12,136 nt of DNA from Opitutus sp. GAS368. Its GTDB lineage: Bacteria; Verrucomicrobiota; Verrucomicrobiia; Opitutales; UBA953. The stretch is taken from the NCBI GenBank assembly GCA_945906115.1, contig CAMDQP010000022.1:1-12136 (forward strand). The letters run 5' to 3'. The notes under the pieces were generated by a model. The model ran no database searches and was not told the DNA's origin. It saw only the letters and a list, made by a program, of their open reading frames with translations. Each line of letters starts with the position of its first letter. Positions within the stretch are counted from its first letter, which is position 1. Both the position numbers and the translations under genes were made by a program. This document shows positions 1 through 7,403 of this stretch, piece by piece.

Positions 1-399
1 CTCTCCCGCGAGAAGTTCTATGACGGCACCGCTTTTCACCGCGTGATCAAGGGCTTCATGATCCAGGGTGGCTGCCCGAACTCCAAGGTCGGCGCCCGCG
101 GCGTCCCCGGCACCGGTGGCCCCGGCTACATGGTCAAGGCCGAGTTCAACAACCGCGCCCACGTGAAGGGCGTGCTCTCCATGGCCCGTTCGAGCGACCC
201 GGATAGCGCCGGCAGCCAGTTCTTCGTCTGCCACGGCGACGCCTCTTTCCTTAATAATAAATATACGGCCTTCGGCAAACTCGTGGCCGGCGAAGAGGTC
301 CTCAACAAGATCGCGGCTATCCGCTGCGTCGGCCAGGAGGGCTCCACCCCTACCGAACGGGTCGAAATCACCAGTGTTGAGCTGGTTGAGGCCAAGTAA
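1..399 (+). CDS. Cyclophilin-type peptidyl-prolyl cis-trans isomerase, 5' end missing
   Basis: The frame is open from base 1, so the true start lies upstream of the window; 132 codons and a TAA stop are visible. Cyclophilins speed cis-trans isomerisation of X-Pro bonds during protein folding. Family marks seen directly are FHRVIKGFMIQGG near the visible start (catalytic Arg in FHRV), AGSQFFV in the middle and the closing TAFGKL segment. The residue that is Trp in human CypA (before the FGK strand) is Phe here (ASFLNNKY), as in many bacterial cyclophilins that bind cyclosporin poorly. The missing N-terminus means I cannot say whether it is cytoplasmic or exported. The outer-membrane protein gene follows 49 bases downstream with no terminator between, so readthrough is possible. 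Codons 250-267 are unusually AT-rich for this gene. The family assignment is secure; the choice between ppiA and ppiB is not. Confidence 0.95.
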   Translation, partial: LSREKFYDGTAFHRVIKGFMIQGGCPNSKVGARGVPGTGGPGYMVKAEFNNRAHVKGVLSMARSSDPDSAGSQFFVCHGDASFLNNKYTAFGKLVAGEEVLNKIAAIRCVGQEGSTPTERVEITSVELVEAK

Positions 400-409
400 T
401 CGTTCCCTC

Positions 410-437
410 TTTACAGTCCCTCCCAGCCGCCTAGCCT
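410..437 (+). promoter_or_regulatory. Possible sigma70-type promoter before the beta-barrel gene
   Basis: TTTACA at 410-415 matches the -35 consensus at 5 of 6 positions. It is followed after 16 bases by TAGCCT at 432-437, only 3 of 6 against the -10 consensus. Transcription would start near 444, leaving only about five untranslated bases before the ATG at 449. The short leader and poor -10 make this a weak call, and readthrough from the cyclophilin gene is the alternative. Confidence 0.25.
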
Positions 438-448
438 AACGTCTCCCC

Positions 449-955
449 ATGAAAACCCTCAGCATCCTCGCACTCCTCACCGCAGCTACCGCCGCCCAGG
501 CCTACACCCTAGACATCAACGTCGGTCACTCCAAGCTCGACGACTACGATGGCGTCAACGTCATCGGCCTCGGCATCGGCTCCCACCTCAACAACGAGTA
601 CCACCTCGGCCTGAACGTCGGTCGCAAGAACATCAAGAGCGACGTCGCCCTCGTCGACGCCAAGGCCACCAGCGCCACCCTCGACCTGACCTACAGCCTA
701 TCCCCTGTGGGCGGCATCCGTCCGTTCATCGGTGCCGGCGTCGGCGCGGTCCGCTTCACGGGCGACAGCATCTTCACCAAGAACGCCTTGGCCACGAAGC
801 TCTTCATTGGCATCGCCTTCCCAATCACCCAGAACGCCGAGTTCTCCGTTTCCGCCCAGAGCTCCAAGTTCCACGGCGTCCAGGAACTCGATGGCGGCCC
901 GAAGACCACCGTCGGAAGCGTGGACGGTATCGCCGCCCTGCGCTTCAACTTCTAA
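449..955 (+). CDS. Small outer-membrane beta-barrel protein (OmpA/OmpW-like porin fold)
   Basis: The 168-residue product begins with a clear Sec signal peptide: Lys at position 2, a hydrophobic core and a signal peptidase I site after AQA at residue 18, giving a mature protein starting YTLD. The mature part alternates short amphipathic strands with turns, including VIGLGIG, YHLGLNVG, ATLDLTYSLS, IRPFIGAGVGAVRF, TKLFIGIAF and AEFSVSAQS. It ends in Phe (ALRFNF), the C-terminal signature read by the BAM insertion machinery. About 150 mature residues fit an eight-stranded barrel of the OmpA/OmpW/opacity-protein type. No periplasmic peptidoglycan-binding domain is present. The function (structural, adhesion or small-molecule passage) cannot be read from sequence. 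There is no Shine-Dalgarno site in front of the ATG; the bases just upstream are pyrimidine-rich (CTCCCC). The gene ends 19 bases before a strong terminator. Confidence 0.8.
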   Translation: MKTLSILALLTAATAAQAYTLDINVGHSKLDDYDGVNVIGLGIGSHLNNEYHLGLNVGRKNIKSDVALVDAKATSATLDLTYSLSPVGGIRPFIGAGVGAVRFTGDSIFTKNALATKLFIGIAFPITQNAEFSVSAQSSKFHGVQELDGGPKTTVGSVDGIAALRFNF

Positions 956-974
956 GCGAAGTTCGCGCCCAAAC

Positions 975-1002
975 AAAAGCCGCCCAACTGGGCGGCTTTT
1001 TT
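975..1002. terminator. Bidirectional intrinsic terminator between convergent genes
   Basis: GCCGCCC at 979-985 pairs perfectly with GGGCGGC at 990-996 around an AACT loop. The stem is extended by AAAA (975-978) pairing with TTTT (997-1000), and the + strand T-run continues to 1002. On the - strand the same hairpin is followed by TTTTGTTT. It therefore can end both the beta-barrel gene (stop at 955) and the efflux/esterase operon arriving from the other side (stop at 1025). Confidence 0.9.
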
Positions 1003-1024
1003 ATTGGCGGCATTTCAGCCGACC

Positions 1025-1894
1025 TCAGGGCGCAAGCAGGCTGCTTTCCTTCATCCAGATGCCAAGCAGATCCGTCCACCTCTTCGCGGCTTCGCAGCGC
1101 TCGGAAGCGCCCCAGCCGTGGCCGCCCTTGGCCCAGACGTGGACTTCAGCGGAACCACCCATCGACTTAAGCTTCGCGGCAAGCGCCATCGAGCCTTCGG
1201 CGGGGTATTTATCATCCGCGCTATGAGCGAAGAACGCCGGCACGGGCTTGGTACCCTTAGGCGGAATCACGCCATCAAGTCCATCGCGCAAGGTACTCGC
1301 AGGCTCATCCTTCACGAAGAGATAGGCGGGGTAAACCAAGACGGCGAAATCAGGGCGAGCCGCACCCTCTTCGGCAGGCGAATAGGCCACGCGGGCAGCC
1401 AGGTTACCGCCGGCAGAGAAACCGAGGATGCCGACCTTGGCCGGGTCCGCGTTCCATTCCTTGGCACGCTCGCGCACGATCTGAATCGTGCGACGGGCGT
1501 CCATCACTGGGACAATCCAAGGCTTATCCTTATCCCGGCGCGGCACGCGATAGCGCAGCACCACAGCGGCGCTGCCAAACGCGTTGAGACGACGAGCGAC
1601 TTCGGCGCCTTCATGTTCTTCGGCCAGGATACCATATCCGCCGCCCGGGCAGACAATGACGATCGGGGCGCCGGGCTTGGCGGCAGGATAGACGACGAAT
1701 TCCGGGATGAACACATCACCTCGGTGCGTCTGTTTGTTGAGCGTCCCGCGCGGATCTTGGCCTGGCTTGAGCGTGAGCGTCTCGGCGGGCGGGGCACCCT
1801 CCCAGACGGCGAGAGGGGCGAGGGGAGCGGCGGTGCAACCGGCGAACGCCAGGAGCAGGGGGGTTAGGAGACGGGTCTTCATAGGTAAGGTCAT
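1025..1894 (-). CDS. Exported alpha/beta-hydrolase, esterase/lipase-like, probable lipoprotein
   Basis: This 289-residue protein carries a serine-hydrolase triad in alpha/beta-hydrolase order: an oxyanion-hole segment CPGGGY (82-87, in place of HGGG), nucleophile Ser160 in GFSAGG, acid Asp227 or Asp228 in HSADDKYP, and base His259 in GGHGWG. This resembles the BD-FAE/acetyl-xylan-esterase-like esterases often found in Planctomycetes and Verrucomicrobia; the natural ester is unknown. The N-terminus has a basic n-region, a hydrophobic core and AFAGC, a plausible lipobox with Cys20, so it is probably anchored to a membrane facing the periplasm or outside. The ATG at 1894 overlaps the permease TGA by 4 bases (ATGA), suggesting translational coupling. 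The in-frame ATG at 1882 (MKTRLL) would also give a good signal peptide. No Shine-Dalgarno site precedes either. It is the last gene of the export operon. Confidence 0.85.
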   Translation of the reverse strand: MTLPMKTRLLTPLLLAFAGCTAAPLAPLAVWEGAPPAETLTLKPGQDPRGTLNKQTHRGDVFIPEFVVYPAAKPGAPIVIVCPGGGYGILAEEHEGAEVARRLNAFGSAAVVLRYRVPRRDKDKPWIVPVMDARRTIQIVRERAKEWNADPAKVGILGFSAGGNLAARVAYSPAEEGAARPDFAVLVYPAYLFVKDEPASTLRDGLDGVIPPKGTKPVPAFFAHSADDKYPAEGSMALAAKLKSMGGSAEVHVWAKGGHGWGASERCEAAKRWTDLLGIWMKESSLLAP

Positions 1895-3177
1895 TCGTGG
1901 CGAAGGGCTTCGATCGGGTCGAGGCTCGCCGCGCGCAGCGCCGGGTAGACGCCCGCCACGAGGCCGACGACGACCGAGAAGGCGAGGCCCTGGACCATGA
2001 TCAACCAGTCGAGGGTCGCGACCGCCCCCGTAGGCAAGGCCTGCATCAGGATATAGTTCATCAGCGCGACGATGCCCATCGAGACCACGAGGCCGATGAG
2101 GCCGCCGATGACGGAAATCACCGCCGCCTCGGAGAGGAACTGCAGGAAGAGGTCGGACCCGCGTGCGCCAACGGCCTTACGGACGCCGATCTCGCGGATG
2201 CGTTCATTAATGGAGGCCAGCATCACGTTCATGATGCCAATGCCACCGACGAAGAGGGAGATCCCGGCCACGCCGCCGAGGGAGAGTTTAAAGGCTGCCT
2301 CCGTCTTACGGAAGTCCTCGAGGACCTGCTCGTTCGTCGTGATCGCAAAATCGCGGAGACCCTTATGACCCGCCAGTATTGTGCGCTCGGTCTGCTCGAC
2401 CGCGTCGCGCAGGAGCTCGGCGTCGCCGATGCGCAGGCCAAGTCCGCTCAGACGGTCGTTGCCGATGAACTTCGCCTGAGCCGTCGAGACGGGGATGAGC
2501 GCCCCGCTATTGCGCCAGCGCCAAGAGCCGCCGGAGCTGCGCGAATTCGCGGAACGGATCTGCATGCCGCTGCCCTCGATGTTATTGAGTATCCCGATGA
2601 CCGTGAAGCGGCGGCCGCGGATCTTGATGACTTTGCCCACGGGATCCACGTTGGCGCCGAAGAGTTCCGGCACGACGGCCGAGCCCAGGACGATGACGTC
2701 GTTCATGTTGAGCACGTCGAGGTCGCTGATGAAGCGGCCGAAGCCGGGGTCGACCCAACGCTTGGCGACCGGCAGGTAGTCCGCCGTGACGCCGGTAACG
2801 TAGGTACTCGTCTCGCGTCCTTCGACAATCAGGCGCTCGGACCCGACGCGGGCTTCCGGCGAGATATTATCAACGAGCGACACCGTCTTGCGGATGCGTT
2901 CGACATCCCGCATGGTGATGCCTTCGGAAAGCTCGGCCAAGTGCTCCTGCTCCTTGGGTAATTGCTCGCGCGTGACGGTGATCTTCTCGATGCCGCCCAT
3001 GGCGTCGACAAACTGTCGGAAGTTGCCGACCATCCCCTGGACGACGGTGACCATGGCGACGAGGGAGGCCACGCCGAGGATGATCCCCGACATCGAGAGA
3101 AGCGAACGGATTTTGTTGGCCTGAAGCTCACGCAGGCCGTTGAGGATGGCCGGCCGGATGCGATCGAAGAGCTTCAT
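1891..3177 (-). CDS. ABC transporter permease, MacB/FtsX family
   Basis: The 428-residue product has the four-helix layout of stand-alone MacB-type permeases. A first membrane segment (about 24-48) follows the amphipathic ANKIRSLLSMSGI motif, a large periplasmic core domain of the MacB_PCD type spans about 50-297, and three further membrane segments lie near 300-322, 352-378 and 391-412. The C-terminus YPALRAASLDPIEALRHE is the classic ending of this family. Such permeases do not move substrate through the membrane themselves; they couple ATP hydrolysis in the cytoplasm to movement of the periplasmic domain, pushing substrates through an adaptor and TolC (MacB) or driving lipoprotein release (LolCE). 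The adaptor and TolC genes upstream favour the MacB role. The ATG overlaps the ATPase stop as ATGA. AGGAGG ten bases upstream, inside the ATPase gene, is the only strong Shine-Dalgarno site I found in the window. Confidence 0.93.
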   Translation of the reverse strand: MKLFDRIRPAILNGLRELQANKIRSLLSMSGIILGVASLVAMVTVVQGMVGNFRQFVDAMGGIEKITVTREQLPKEQEHLAELSEGITMRDVERIRKTVSLVDNISPEARVGSERLIVEGRETSTYVTGVTADYLPVAKRWVDPGFGRFISDLDVLNMNDVIVLGSAVVPELFGANVDPVGKVIKIRGRRFTVIGILNNIEGSGMQIRSANSRSSGGSWRWRNSGALIPVSTAQAKFIGNDRLSGLGLRIGDAELLRDAVEQTERTILAGHKGLRDFAITTNEQVLEDFRKTEAAFKLSLGGVAGISLFVGGIGIMNVMLASINERIREIGVRKAVGARGSDLFLQFLSEAAVISVIGGLIGLVVSMGIVALMNYILMQALPTGAVATLDWLIMVQGLAFSVVVGLVAGVYPALRAASLDPIEALRHE

Positions 3178-3860
3178 CGGGTGCGGTCCTCCTGGACGAG
3201 ACCGGCGCGCATCGAGATGACGCGATGGGCCTTCTCGGCGACGGCAAGATCGTGCGTGACGAGCACCACGGTGATACCTTCCTTAATCAGCGAGCCGAGT
3301 AGGTCGAGGATGCGGTCGATGTTCTTCACGTCGAGATTGCCGGTCGGTTCGTCGGCGAAGATGATCGAGGGCGAGCCCACGATAGCGCGGGCGATGGCGA
3401 CGCGCTGACGTTCGCCGCCGGAGAGCTGGTTCGGGCGATGGTCGAGACGATGCGACATCCCGACGCGTTCCAGCGCGATGGTGGCCGCCGCCTCGTTAGC
3501 GACTGGATCGGAGTTCTCGCGATACAGCATCGGCAAGGCCACGTTCTCGAGAACCGTGAGGCGAGGCAGCAGATTAAAGGACTGGAAGACGAAACCGACG
3601 CGGTTGGAGCGATACCAGGCGCGCAGGTCGGGCTCAATCTTGGCGACTTCCTGGCCGTCGAAGACGATGCTGCCTTCGGTCGGCGTATCCATGAAGCCGA
3701 GGATATGCATCAGGGTCGACTTGCCCGAACCCGACGGACCAAGGATGGCGACAAACTCCCCCTGCTGGAAATCGAGGTCGACGCCCGCGAGCGCATGGAC
3801 GGTCTCGTCGCCCATGACGTAGGCCTTGCGCAGGCCGCGGATGGCGATGAGCGCGGACAT
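3174..3860 (-). CDS. ABC transporter ATP-binding protein, MacB/LolD family
   Basis: This 228-residue cytoplasmic ATPase has every nucleotide-binding motif in place: Walker A GPSGSGKST at 41-49, Q-loop Gln93 in FVFQSFNLLP, signature LSGGERQR at 146-153, Walker B IIFADEP with Asp170 and Glu171, D-loop GNLD at 174-177 and switch His203 in VTHD. The FNLLPRLTVLENV stretch and the GDETVHAL strand near the start are typical of the LolD/MacB/SalX group. I start it at the ATG at 3860 because family homology begins there and because it sits two bases after the adaptor stop (TAAAAATG); the open frame runs further upstream but with unrelated, adaptor-overlapping residues. ATPase and permease are separate polypeptides here, whereas in E. 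coli MacB they are fused. It ends in an ATGA overlap with the permease gene. Confidence 0.95.
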   Translation of the reverse strand: MSALIAIRGLRKAYVMGDETVHALAGVDLDFQQGEFVAILGPSGSGKSTLMHILGFMDTPTEGSIVFDGQEVAKIEPDLRAWYRSNRVGFVFQSFNLLPRLTVLENVALPMLYRENSDPVANEAAATIALERVGMSHRLDHRPNQLSGGERQRVAIARAIVGSPSIIFADEPTGNLDVKNIDRILDLLGSLIKEGITVVLVTHDLAVAEKAHRVISMRAGLVQEDRTR

Positions 3861-3862
3861 TT

Positions 3863-4954
3863 TTAGCGGACGGTCGCGGGGCGCACGGCGGCAGGGCGGA
3901 TGAGGCTGACGATATCCCCCGGGATAACGCCTTCCTTGATCTGGGACCAACCGGCATCACTGAGTCCCACCTTCACCTTGCGAGCGTCCCATTCACCGTC
4001 GGCATTACGGACGTAGACCAGGCGATCGGCGCCATCGATGAAGACGGCCGAAACCGGCACGGCGGTGCACCCCTTGACGCTGTCGACGGTCACGGTGACG
4101 TTGGCGCTAATCCCTGGGCGGACGCCGTCACCAGAGGAGAAGGAGACTTGGGTCGGGAAGACGCGCAAATCAGGCACCTTGAGGTCAGCCGTACCGAACG
4201 GGGTCATGAAGCTAATCTTACCGGACTTGCGCAGGCTAGGGATAGAGTCGAAGGTCACCGCCGCATCCTTACCGATCTCGACGCGCGTGGCGGCGAACTC
4301 GTTGAGGCTGACGTCGACCCGCAGGAGCGAGGTGTCGGAAATCGTCATAATGAGCGTGCCGCTGTTGATCGACTGGGCGCCGATGACAATCTGGCCCTCC
4401 AGGATCGTGCAGTCGGAAACCTGGCCGTCATGCGGAGCGCGAATCACCGTCTTGCGGACGTTCTCGGAAGCCTTTTCCAAGCGAGATTGGGCGATCTCGC
4501 TCTGGAGCTTGGCAACCTCGAAGGCGGTCTTAGCGTCGAGCATCTCGCGCTCGGAGACAAAGCCCTTGGCCTGGAGGGCCTCTGAGCGGCGGAGGTCGCG
4601 GGTAATTTTTTCCAAAGTGAACTTCTGCAGCTGCAAGGTGCGACCGGCTTCATCCGCATCAGCCTTGGCGAGCACCGGGTCAAGTTCGGCGAGAACCTGA
4701 TCCTTCTTCACCATGTCGCCCGTCTGGACGTACAGCTTCTGGAGCTTGCCGCTGACTTCCGCGCGGATGTTGCTGTAAATCACCGCGCGGACGAAGCCCG
4801 CAGCTTCGACTGTCTCAAGGATATCGCGTTTCTCAACCTTGGCTTCGAAGGCAGGAGAGAGCGGCTGACGGCCGCCGCCTTTCTTCGCGGGCCAGAAGGC
4901 GAAAATTAATCCGCCGATGACGGCGAGGATGGTAAGGGGCTTGAGAAATTTCAT
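3863..4954 (-). CDS. Periplasmic adaptor (membrane fusion protein), MacA-like
   Basis: The 363-residue product links an inner-membrane transporter to an outer-membrane channel. An N-terminal hydrophobic segment (about 6-21) followed by a basic KK stretch suggests an uncleaved membrane anchor; there is no lipobox. Domains in order are the first half of a biotinyl-lipoyl fold (about 38-92, with AEVSGKLQKLYVQTGDMVKKDQ), a long alpha-helical hairpin rich in Ala, Leu, Glu, Arg and Lys (about 93-168), the second lipoyl half (IRAPHDGQV, 171-179, to about 210), a beta-barrel (about 211-290) and a membrane-proximal domain to the end. This is the standard RND/MacA adaptor plan. The hairpin is the part expected to dock end-on with TolC. 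Its ATG overlaps the TolC-family stop as ATGA, and the ATPase starts two bases after its TAA. Whether the substrate is a drug, a peptide, a glycolipid or something else is not visible. Confidence 0.93.
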   Translation of the reverse strand: MKFLKPLTILAVIGGLIFAFWPAKKGGGRQPLSPAFEAKVEKRDILETVEAAGFVRAVIYSNIRAEVSGKLQKLYVQTGDMVKKDQVLAELDPVLAKADADEAGRTLQLQKFTLEKITRDLRRSEALQAKGFVSEREMLDAKTAFEVAKLQSEIAQSRLEKASENVRKTVIRAPHDGQVSDCTILEGQIVIGAQSINSGTLIMTISDTSLLRVDVSLNEFAATRVEIGKDAAVTFDSIPSLRKSGKISFMTPFGTADLKVPDLRVFPTQVSFSSGDGVRPGISANVTVTVDSVKGCTAVPVSAVFIDGADRLVYVRNADGEWDARKVKVGLSDAGWSQIKEGVIPGDIVSLIRPAAVRPATVR

Positions 4955-6510
4955 GGGGCGGCGGTCAGAGGGGGGAGTGGGTCTTCGGAACCGAGGCCGG
5001 CCCCGATCTTCTGCTCGACGGCGTCCATCGTGAAGCCGTGCCGAGGAAGGATTGATCCGTCGAGGCGGGCGACCTTCGCGGAGGCCGCACGCGCGTCGAG
5101 GTGGGACTGCACCCAGTTGAGCTGGGCGGAATCAAGGGCGGCCTGAGCTTGGAGCACGCGCAGGACATCGGACTGACCGGCATCATAGCGCGCACGTTCG
5201 CCCTCGTAGGACTTGCGCTGAAGTTCAAGGGAAGACGAGGAGGCGTCGACGCGGGCGCGGGCGGCTTCGAGTTCGCGCCAAGAAGCGCGGGCGCTGAAAA
5301 CAATACTCTGGCGGGCATCCGCCAGGCGGAGTTCGGCCTGCCGGCGAGCGCGCGTGGCGGAGCGCAGGTTGGCCTCGGACTCGCGGAAGCCCAGCGGGAA
5401 ACTCAGGCGAAGTTCCGCGTAGTTATTCCAGCCGGACTGCTGGCGATAGGCATCATAGCCGCCAGAGACGCTGGCACCGGCGTTACCGAACCGTGAGCTA
5501 CCCACGGACAAGTTGAGGCTCGGGTAATCGTTCTGCTCGGCCTGCGCGACGCTGGCTTCAGCTTGCGCAATATTGGAAAGTTGAATGGCCGTACCGAAAT
5601 CGAAGTCGGCGACCGTGCGAATCCAGGGAGCGAAAGCCTGCGGAGCCGGCACGGTGGCCGTCGGCATCTCATCGACAAGCAAGGCCTGCTCGACTGCGGC
5701 GGCGTCGCCTTGGCCAAGGAGACGGCGCAGGTTCATCTCCGCACTGTCGAGGGATTGACGGGCGTTGAGCACGGAGACGCGCTGGCTCGAGACATCGGCT
5801 TCAGCCTGCAGTTCTTCGAGCACCGTCGCGTCGCCGAGCGAGCGCTTGGCGCGGATCTGGGCGAGCAAGGATTCCGCCGAGCGTTGGCTCGTCTCGCGCA
5901 AGGAGACCAGGGTACGGGCGCCGGCGAGGGACCAATAGGCGACTTCGGTATCGCGGATAAGGTCGAGGGAGGCCGCGCGCAGAGCGAGGCGATTACGATA
6001 GGCCGCCTGACGCGACGAGATCAACGCGCTGAGGTTCACCGCGCGCCAGCCGCCGGCGAGGAGCGGCTGCGTGTAGGCGACGTTGGTGCCAAGCTCGTAA
6101 GCTGAAGCCGTCGCGAGGCTGCCCGACTCCGTCCAAGTACGCGTCAGGCCGGTGCCGACGGAGAGCGTGCCGCCCCAGGTGAACTTCTGACTCAGCGCCA
6201 CATCAGAGTCATGCCAGCGCGTGGCAGCGAGTCCACCCGTGAGGTCAGCCACGGAGCGACTTCCATTGACGCGGTTAGTCCAGGCGAAGGTCGGGTCGAA
6301 GACCGACTCCGAGACCTCGACCGCATCCAAGGAGCGGAGGGCGTCAAGGCGGGTGACCGTCAGGCCGAGATTAAAGAGCAGGGTCCGGTCGATAGCCTTT
6401 TCCAAGGAAAGCGGACCGGTCGGGGCCACAGCCTTTGACACAGGCACGTCCGGCTCGGCTCCCGGAAGGGAGGCCGCCGCCAAGAATGCTATGGTGAGGA
6501 CAAGACGCAT
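4951..6510 (-). CDS. TolC-family outer-membrane efflux channel
   Basis: About 519 residues from the chosen ATG. A Sec signal peptide (MRLVLTIAFLAAASLPGA, cleavage before EPDVP) exports it. The mature part opens with LSLEKAIDRTLLFNLGL, the usual first helix of the OEP domain, and then shows the two-fold repeated pattern of long helices rich in Ala, Arg, Glu and Gln alternating with beta-strand segments (for example LATASAYELGTNVAYTQPLL and SLNLSVGSSRF). SFPLGFRESEANLRSATRARR and YEGERARYDAGQSDVLRVLQ are characteristic of the second repeat. Trimers of such proteins form the outer-membrane barrel and periplasmic tunnel of tripartite exporters. The ATG at 6531, seven codons upstream, is also possible; neither has a Shine-Dalgarno site, and a farther in-frame TTG at 6561 seems unlikely. 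As first gene of the operon, its promoter should lie in the 6511-6562 region. Its stop overlaps the adaptor start. Confidence 0.92.
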   Translation of the reverse strand: MRLVLTIAFLAAASLPGAEPDVPVSKAVAPTGPLSLEKAIDRTLLFNLGLTVTRLDALRSLDAVEVSESVFDPTFAWTNRVNGSRSVADLTGGLAATRWHDSDVALSQKFTWGGTLSVGTGLTRTWTESGSLATASAYELGTNVAYTQPLLAGGWRAVNLSALISSRQAAYRNRLALRAASLDLIRDTEVAYWSLAGARTLVSLRETSQRSAESLLAQIRAKRSLGDATVLEELQAEADVSSQRVSVLNARQSLDSAEMNLRRLLGQGDAAAVEQALLVDEMPTATVPAPQAFAPWIRTVADFDFGTAIQLSNIAQAEASVAQAEQNDYPSLNLSVGSSRFGNAGASVSGGYDAYRQQSGWNNYAELRLSFPLGFRESEANLRSATRARRQAELRLADARQSIVFSARASWRELEAARARVDASSSSLELQRKSYEGERARYDAGQSDVLRVLQAQAALDSAQLNWVQSHLDARAASAKVARLDGSILPRHGFTMDAVEQKIGAGLGSEDPLPPLTAAP

Positions 6511-6552
6511 GAAATAGGGGTAGTACCTCATAATGGAGAGATTGTTCCCACT

Positions 6553-6586
6553 GCAAAGCAAAGCGGCGCTCCTTTCGGTGCGCCGC
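6553..6586 (-). terminator. Hairpin terminator after the FKBP gene, with interrupted U-tract
   Basis: Read on the - strand, GCGGCGC (6586-6580) pairs with GCGCCGC (6569-6563). The loop contains CC-GAAA-GG, so a short inner stem capped by a stable GAAA tetraloop can form across one A-A mismatch. The hairpin is followed by TTTGCTTTGC, a broken T-run. It lies 24 bases after the FKBP stop and just upstream of the TolC-family gene, so it probably separates the two transcription units, perhaps with some readthrough. Confidence 0.65.
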
Positions 6587-6609
6587 GAGGAAAGGACTGG
6601 AAACAGCCC

Positions 6610-7380
6610 TTACTTAGCCTTGGAGATCTCGACGAGCTCGACCTCGAACTCGAGGACGGACTTGGCGGGAATCGGGCCCTGACCCTGCTCGCCGTAAGCG
6701 ATAGCCGCCGGGCAATAGAGGACAATCTTGCCACCGACGCCGATGAGCTGGACGCCTTCGGTCCAAGCCGGGATCACGCCGCTGAGCGGAAACTCGGTCG
6801 GCTCGTTGTTACGGGTCTTGGTCGAATCGAAGACATTACCGTCGACGAGCTTACCTTCGTAGCGGCACTTCACGGTCGAAGCGGCGGTCGGCTTCACGTC
6901 GGAGCCCGGAGCGAGAATCTTGTAACGGAGGCCGGAGGCGGTCTTCGTCACCGACTTGTCGGCATCCACCTTGGCGAGGAACTCGTCGTTCAGCTTGCCC
7001 CACTTGCCGGCCTTGGCGTTGACGCGTTCCTGGAACATGGCGTCGGCGCCTTCGCCGAGTTCGGCGGGGTTGAACTTCGGCTTTTCGCCGCGCAGCGCTT
7101 GGCGCACGCCGGCGAGGAAGAGATCGACCTCCTCGTCGGTGAGATCGAGCTGCGAGTTCACTTGGGGCATGGGGGATTGGCTGGCGATGGAGAAGCCAAG
7201 CATGGTCCAGGCCTGTTTGACCTGATCGGGGGTGAGCGGTTTCACGATTTTTGCGGGGGGAGGAGTGGGAGCTTCGGCGACTTTAGCAGAAGCAGGAGCG
7301 GCGGCGGCGGGCTTCGCCTCATCGGCGGCATGGAGAGATGCGACGGCGACGGCCAGCGCGGCGAGGACGGGGTATTTCAT
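6610..7380 (-). CDS. Exported FKBP-type peptidyl-prolyl cis-trans isomerase (FkpA/Mip-like)
   Basis: The 256-residue protein begins with a signal peptide (cleavage after SLHA, about residue 19). A low-complexity Ala/Pro/Lys linker (about 20-48) follows, then an alpha-helical FKBP_N-type domain (about 49-145), which in FkpA and Mip mediates dimerisation, and a C-terminal FKBP domain (about 146-256). Pocket residues known from FKBP12 have visible counterparts: Tyr in RYEGKL, Phe-Asp in VFDST, the VIPAWTEG segment, Tyr in AIAYGEQG and Phe in LEFEVEL, so it should be catalytically competent. The FKBP domain ends exactly at the C-terminus. The likely role is folding of proline-containing envelope proteins in the periplasm. 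It starts 23 bases after carB on the same strand, with no visible terminator between, so the two may be cotranscribed. No Shine-Dalgarno site; the start is preceded by CTCCCTCTCCC. Confidence 0.95.
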   Translation of the reverse strand: MKYPVLAALAVAVASLHAADEAKPAAAAPASAKVAEAPTPPPAKIVKPLTPDQVKQAWTMLGFSIASQSPMPQVNSQLDLTDEEVDLFLAGVRQALRGEKPKFNPAELGEGADAMFQERVNAKAGKWGKLNDEFLAKVDADKSVTKTASGLRYKILAPGSDVKPTAASTVKCRYEGKLVDGNVFDSTKTRNNEPTEFPLSGVIPAWTEGVQLIGVGGKIVLYCPAAIAYGEQGQGPIPAKSVLEFEVELVEISKAK

Positions 7381-7403
7381 GGGAGAGGGAGTTGCTAGCC
7401 GAT

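Noticed and set aside
1004..1867. A 287-codon + strand frame opposite the esterase gene
   Set aside because: It begins within the terminator flank and has no protein-like pattern; the - strand frame has signal peptide, triad and operon context.
1897..2961. A 354-codon open frame on the + strand, antisense to the permease
   Set aside because: Composition is dominated by Asp, Arg, Ala, Glu and His with no recognisable motif, and it lies wholly opposite a well-supported MacB-type permease.
6520..6556. Possible promoter for the TolC-family gene (TTGCAG or TTTGCA with TATGAG) on the - strand
   Set aside because: Both boxes are poor and the spacing is not ideal. A promoter is expected in this region but cannot be placed from the sequence.
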